DNA from: Eutreptiella sp. 'Long Island Sound 2002'
Lineage: Eukaryota > Euglenozoa > Euglenophyceae > Eutreptiales > Eutreptiaceae
DNA: 64,000 bases
Reading direction: 5' to 3'
Assembly (NCBI GenBank): GCA_964036045.1
Contig: OZ038382.1
Location: forward strand, 144,658,961-144,722,960
Both the position numbers and the translations under genes were made by a program. The notes beneath the pieces were generated by a model. The model saw nothing but the letters and a program-made list of their open reading frames with translations, was not told the DNA's origin and searched no databases. Positions 60,842-64,000 of the stretch are shown one piece after another. Numbering within the stretch: the first letter of the stretch is position 1; each line of letters starts with the position of its first letter.

Positions 60842-63800
60842 TTACGGTGCTACAGCAGCCACCAAATGGACCAACACGTCCTTGACATCCAAAGAAATAT
60901 TCTTTTTCTTCAGGTAGTCCATCCAGACCGTGGTGTACGTCGGCACAAAGCTGCTCGGAGGCTCCCACGAATCCCTGGATGCGGCGAATCCCTTCCAACG
61001 GACTTTAAAAAGCCTCCCCCCAGGGGTTCCCGGGTCCGGCTTGTCCGCCAGGATCTTCTCGGCGGTGAAGTCGTCGTCCTCACCCTCGTCGTCCGAGTCC
61101 ACATCGCCAGCCGTGAACTCGAAGGTGACGGGACGTCCGCTGGGGTCTGGTGCTCGGGGACGAAGCTGGGTATGGTCGCGGTCCAGGATCTTGTTATCCC
61201 CCACACGAACCGCATACACGTCCTGCCCGACCTTCCGCACGATTACCCCCGGCACATACCAAGATGCCTGCCGATGCCTGGACAGGACATCCTTGTGGTG
61301 CCGCTCCACCCACACGGTGTCTTGGAGAGCATACTTCTGGACTTTTCCCTACTTGAAGTATTTGGCCCTCTTGTCATGCTCGTCCTGAAGTGCCTTGCAC
61401 ACCTTGGCTGCCGTGTCGTCCGCCTCAGCCATCATGGCGTTCGCATCCCGGGCCACTTTGCCATGGTTCAACCACGGGAGAGTGCGTGACACTCGATCCC
61501 GTAGGAACAGGATGCGATGGGGCGACAGTCCAGTGGGCCCCGGAAGGTCGTGATATGCTTGGAGTACTCTCCACAGCAAATTATACCAATTCCGGCCCGG
61601 TTCGTCGATGTGCAGCTGGCGGAATTTCTCGAACATCTGCCGCCCGGCCACCTCAGCACGGCCATTCGACCGGCTGTGGTATGCCACGGTCTTGGCGTGC
61701 CGAATCCCCATGTGCTTGCACATCGTCTTGAACCACGTCCCCACGAATTGACTGCCCCGATCGCTGCAGATGACAGCTGGGACATCGAAAATCGTCAGCC
61801 AATGCCTGATCATGGCATTAGCGACGGTCTTGGCCTGCAGCCCCACTCCATGCTTGTCCTTCTTGTCCTTCTTCTTGGACTTCTTGCCCGGGACTGCCAC
61901 GATATACCCGCTGTGCCTGTCCACCGCCAGGATGACACAGTCGTAGGTCTCTCCGTCCACGGTGACCTCAGGCATGGCGAACACATCCATGGCCACGGAC
62001 CGCATAGGGGCCTCCGGTATAGCCGTGTACACCGGGTTGCCCGCTGTGGAGTGGTTGGGGCTCTTCGTGGCCCGACACACGGCACAGTTGCTGCAGTACT
62101 TGTCCAGGATGGCGTAGTACCCCGGTGGGAACTTGAAGCGCCACTCCAGGTCCTGCTGCATCTTGTCTCGGCCAGGGTGCATGAGCTGGGCGTTGTGCCA
62201 ATGGTCAATGAGCTCCTCCACTCGGTTCTCGGGCACCAGCAGCTTGTCCTTGAGGAACAACTTGTCCCCATCCTCGGTTAAGCCCTCGGGCCATTCGTCG
62301 TCCCACGGGGCACTCACGGCATTCCAGTACTTGCTCCAGTGGTCGGATGCCGCATAGTCATCCGACCAGTCCTCTGTGAGCACCGACCTGACTAGCTCTA
62401 CAGGGGCCACCATCCATTGCTCGAGGGTTTCCTCTCGAATAGCCTGGACTCGGGCGCCCCGGAACTTGGCCAGGTCTGTACGGTTTGCCATCACCACAAA
62501 ACACTTGACCCCCTCTTGCTCCATGGCCTTCTCCATCTCGATGATGCGCTTGGCCTCCTCGGTCTCCTCGGCGTCGCCATGGCTGGATATGTCCATCCAC
62601 GCCTTGCCCGCGGGGTAGGCCCAGCGACTGAGGCAATCTGCCACAGTGTTGTCCTTCCCCGGGACGTACACGACGCTGAGGTCGAACTTGGCGAACGTCT
62701 CGTGCCATCGGGCCCTCCTAGCCGCTGGTCCTGAGGGGGTGTCCACATGCTCCTTGTGCCAGCTCTGTAGGGACTGGTGGTCCGTGCAAACCACCACCGG
62801 CTGCAGTCCGATGTGGCCAGACCACTTCCTGAGCGCACATACAATGGCGTATGTCTCCTTCTCCCTCGGGGTCCATGTTCGGCGTTGGCCCTCGGCCAGG
62901 ATCCTGCTCCAAAACGCCACGGGAACATGAGTCCCGTCGTCCCGGACTTGCTCGAGGACTGCCCCCACGGCATAGTCCGAGGCGTCTGTCCGTAGCACGA
63001 ATCCCTTGTCCGGGTCCACCAAGAACAGCCCGAACTGCCCCAGGAGTCGTTCCTTCAGGCGGTTGAGCGCATCCTCAGCCTCAGGGGTCCAGGCAAGCTT
63101 CTTCTTGCTTCCCTTCCGGCCATCGAACTTGCCCACTTGCAGCATCTTGTGCAGCGGCCCCGAGAGTTCTGCAGGCATCCGGACATAGCCCGAATAGTAA
63201 TTGCAGAACCCCATGAAGGATCGGAGTTTGCTGATGGTCTGGGGCTTCTCCCAGTGGTGCAGGGACGCCAGTTTCCCAGGCATGGGACGGCGTTGCCCGT
63301 GACCAACCACGTGACCCGCGAACTCCACTTCCTTCACGAAGAGTGAGGCTTTGGTGGGCTTGCACACCATGTTGAGCTTGTCCAGCTCGCTGAGCACTCG
63401 GCGCCGATCCTGCTCATGCGCTTCGATGAGCTCGTCCTCAGTCATGCCCTCCGTGCGGGATCCGATGATGATGTCATGCACGAAGGGGTCGGCACAGTCC
63501 CGGACAGGACCGAGTAGGTCCTCCATCATGCGCTGGAAAGCGGCGTTGCCATTCTTAGCGCCCATAGGCACCACTTTCCACTGCATGGGCCCCAGCAGCG
63601 TGGACATCGCTGTGCAGGGCCTGGAGTCCGGGTGTAGCGGCATCTGGTGATAGCCGTGTTTCAGGTCTAACACCGTGAAAATCCGCTTTTTCTGTTGTTT
63701 TTGGAGGATGGAGTCGATCAGGGGAAGCGAGTACGAGTCGTGCTCGGTCTGCTCGTTCAAACCTCTGTAATCAACCACCAACCTCCACTCGCCCTTCTCC

Positions 63801-64000
63801 TTCTTGGGCACGATGAAGGCTGGGCTGGCCCACTCACTGTCGGAGGGTTCGATCCATCTTCGCTCAATGAACTCGGCCAACAGCTTCTTCATGGCCTCGG
63901 CCCAATCGCCCTGAAGTTGGTACTCCCGATGACGATAGATCTTGGGGTTCGGCTTCAGCTTGATCCTCGCTGTGCCAAACCTCCCACGATCTGGAGGGTT
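60842..64000 (-). pseudogene. pol: Element D pol, RT to chromodomain (partial, one TAG, altered RT motif)
   Basis: One frame from the window edge to a TAA at 60842-60844, collinear with B pol from the RT N-terminus on. RT, RNase H (RTDASDYAVGAVLEQ), HHCC finger, integrase (MDVFAMPEV, CSDRGSQF, NGRAEV) and chromodomain (KVRWKGF ... DSWEPP) are recognisable. A TAG at 61349-61351 replaces the Gln of B (KYFKQGK), a C-to-T change that would remove the DNA-binding end and chromodomain. RT motif C reads FVHDIIIG (codon 63476-63478) where B has FVDDIIIG, so the first catalytic aspartate is lost. There are no frameshifts in the visible part. Confidence 0.9.

Larger units (their letters stand above)
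56348..64000 (-). mobile_element. Element D: B-family LTR retrotransposon, runs off window
   Basis: A 3' LTR (56348-60449, enlarged by an insertion), polypurine tract, 3' untranslated region and pol collinear with element B. The insertion point is in RNase H of element E. Pol has one TAG and a changed RT catalytic residue. The 5' part lies beyond the window. Confidence 0.9.

Overview
This 64 kb window is eukaryotic. It holds no bacterial operons, no recognisable host gene, and no rRNA or CRISPR. Almost all of it is retrotransposon sequence: three families of Ty3/gypsy-like LTR elements whose polymerase order is protease, methyltransferase-like domain, reverse transcriptase, RNase H, integrase and chromodomain, plus one LINE and a fragment of a DIRS-like (tyrosine-recombinase type) element. 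GC-rich element genes set between AT-rich LTRs, and this family mix, suggest a large repeat-rich genome. A microalga such as a prasinophyte or dinoflagellate would fit, but no host gene fixes the species.

Layout. (1) 1-20787, element A, minus strand: an LTR element with its 5' LTR at 20364-20787 and a partial 3' LTR at 1-243. It has an initiator-Met-type primer site, a separate coiled-coil ORF, and a gag-pol frame that stays in register but carries eight in-frame stops. A LINE in the same orientation (about 340-9519, two long intact ORFs) sits in its 3' untranslated region. (2) 20788-22644: unassigned sequence between elements. (3) 22645-35858, element B, plus strand: the best-preserved LTR element, with 2.37 kb LTRs, primer site, polypurine tract, gag and an intact 1661-residue pol. 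A primer-site-like sequence also follows its second LTR. (4) about 35870-41651, element F, minus strand: another family, decayed, split by a 1.4 kb insertion rich in short palindromic repeats. (5) 41652-50040, element C, minus strand: a B-family copy inserted into F, with the 5' half missing. (6) 50041-56347, element E, plus strand: a decayed relative of F. (7) 56348-64000, element D, minus strand: a B-family copy inserted into E and running off the window. Its 3' LTR carries a 1.74 kb DIRS-like fragment.

How the parts relate. Gag proteins would build the particle, protease would mature it, RT and RNase H would copy the RNA from the tRNA-primed site, and integrase with its chromodomain would insert the copy. 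Most copies are damaged by stops, frameshifts or lost catalytic residues. B pol and the LINE ORFs remain open, although the LINE RT has an altered catalytic motif. The most interesting shared feature is a Dam-like adenine-methyltransferase-type domain between protease and RT in all three LTR families. Other points of interest are a gag reading frame that starts inside the B-family LTR and runs through the primer site, and the DIRS-like and palindrome-rich insertions.
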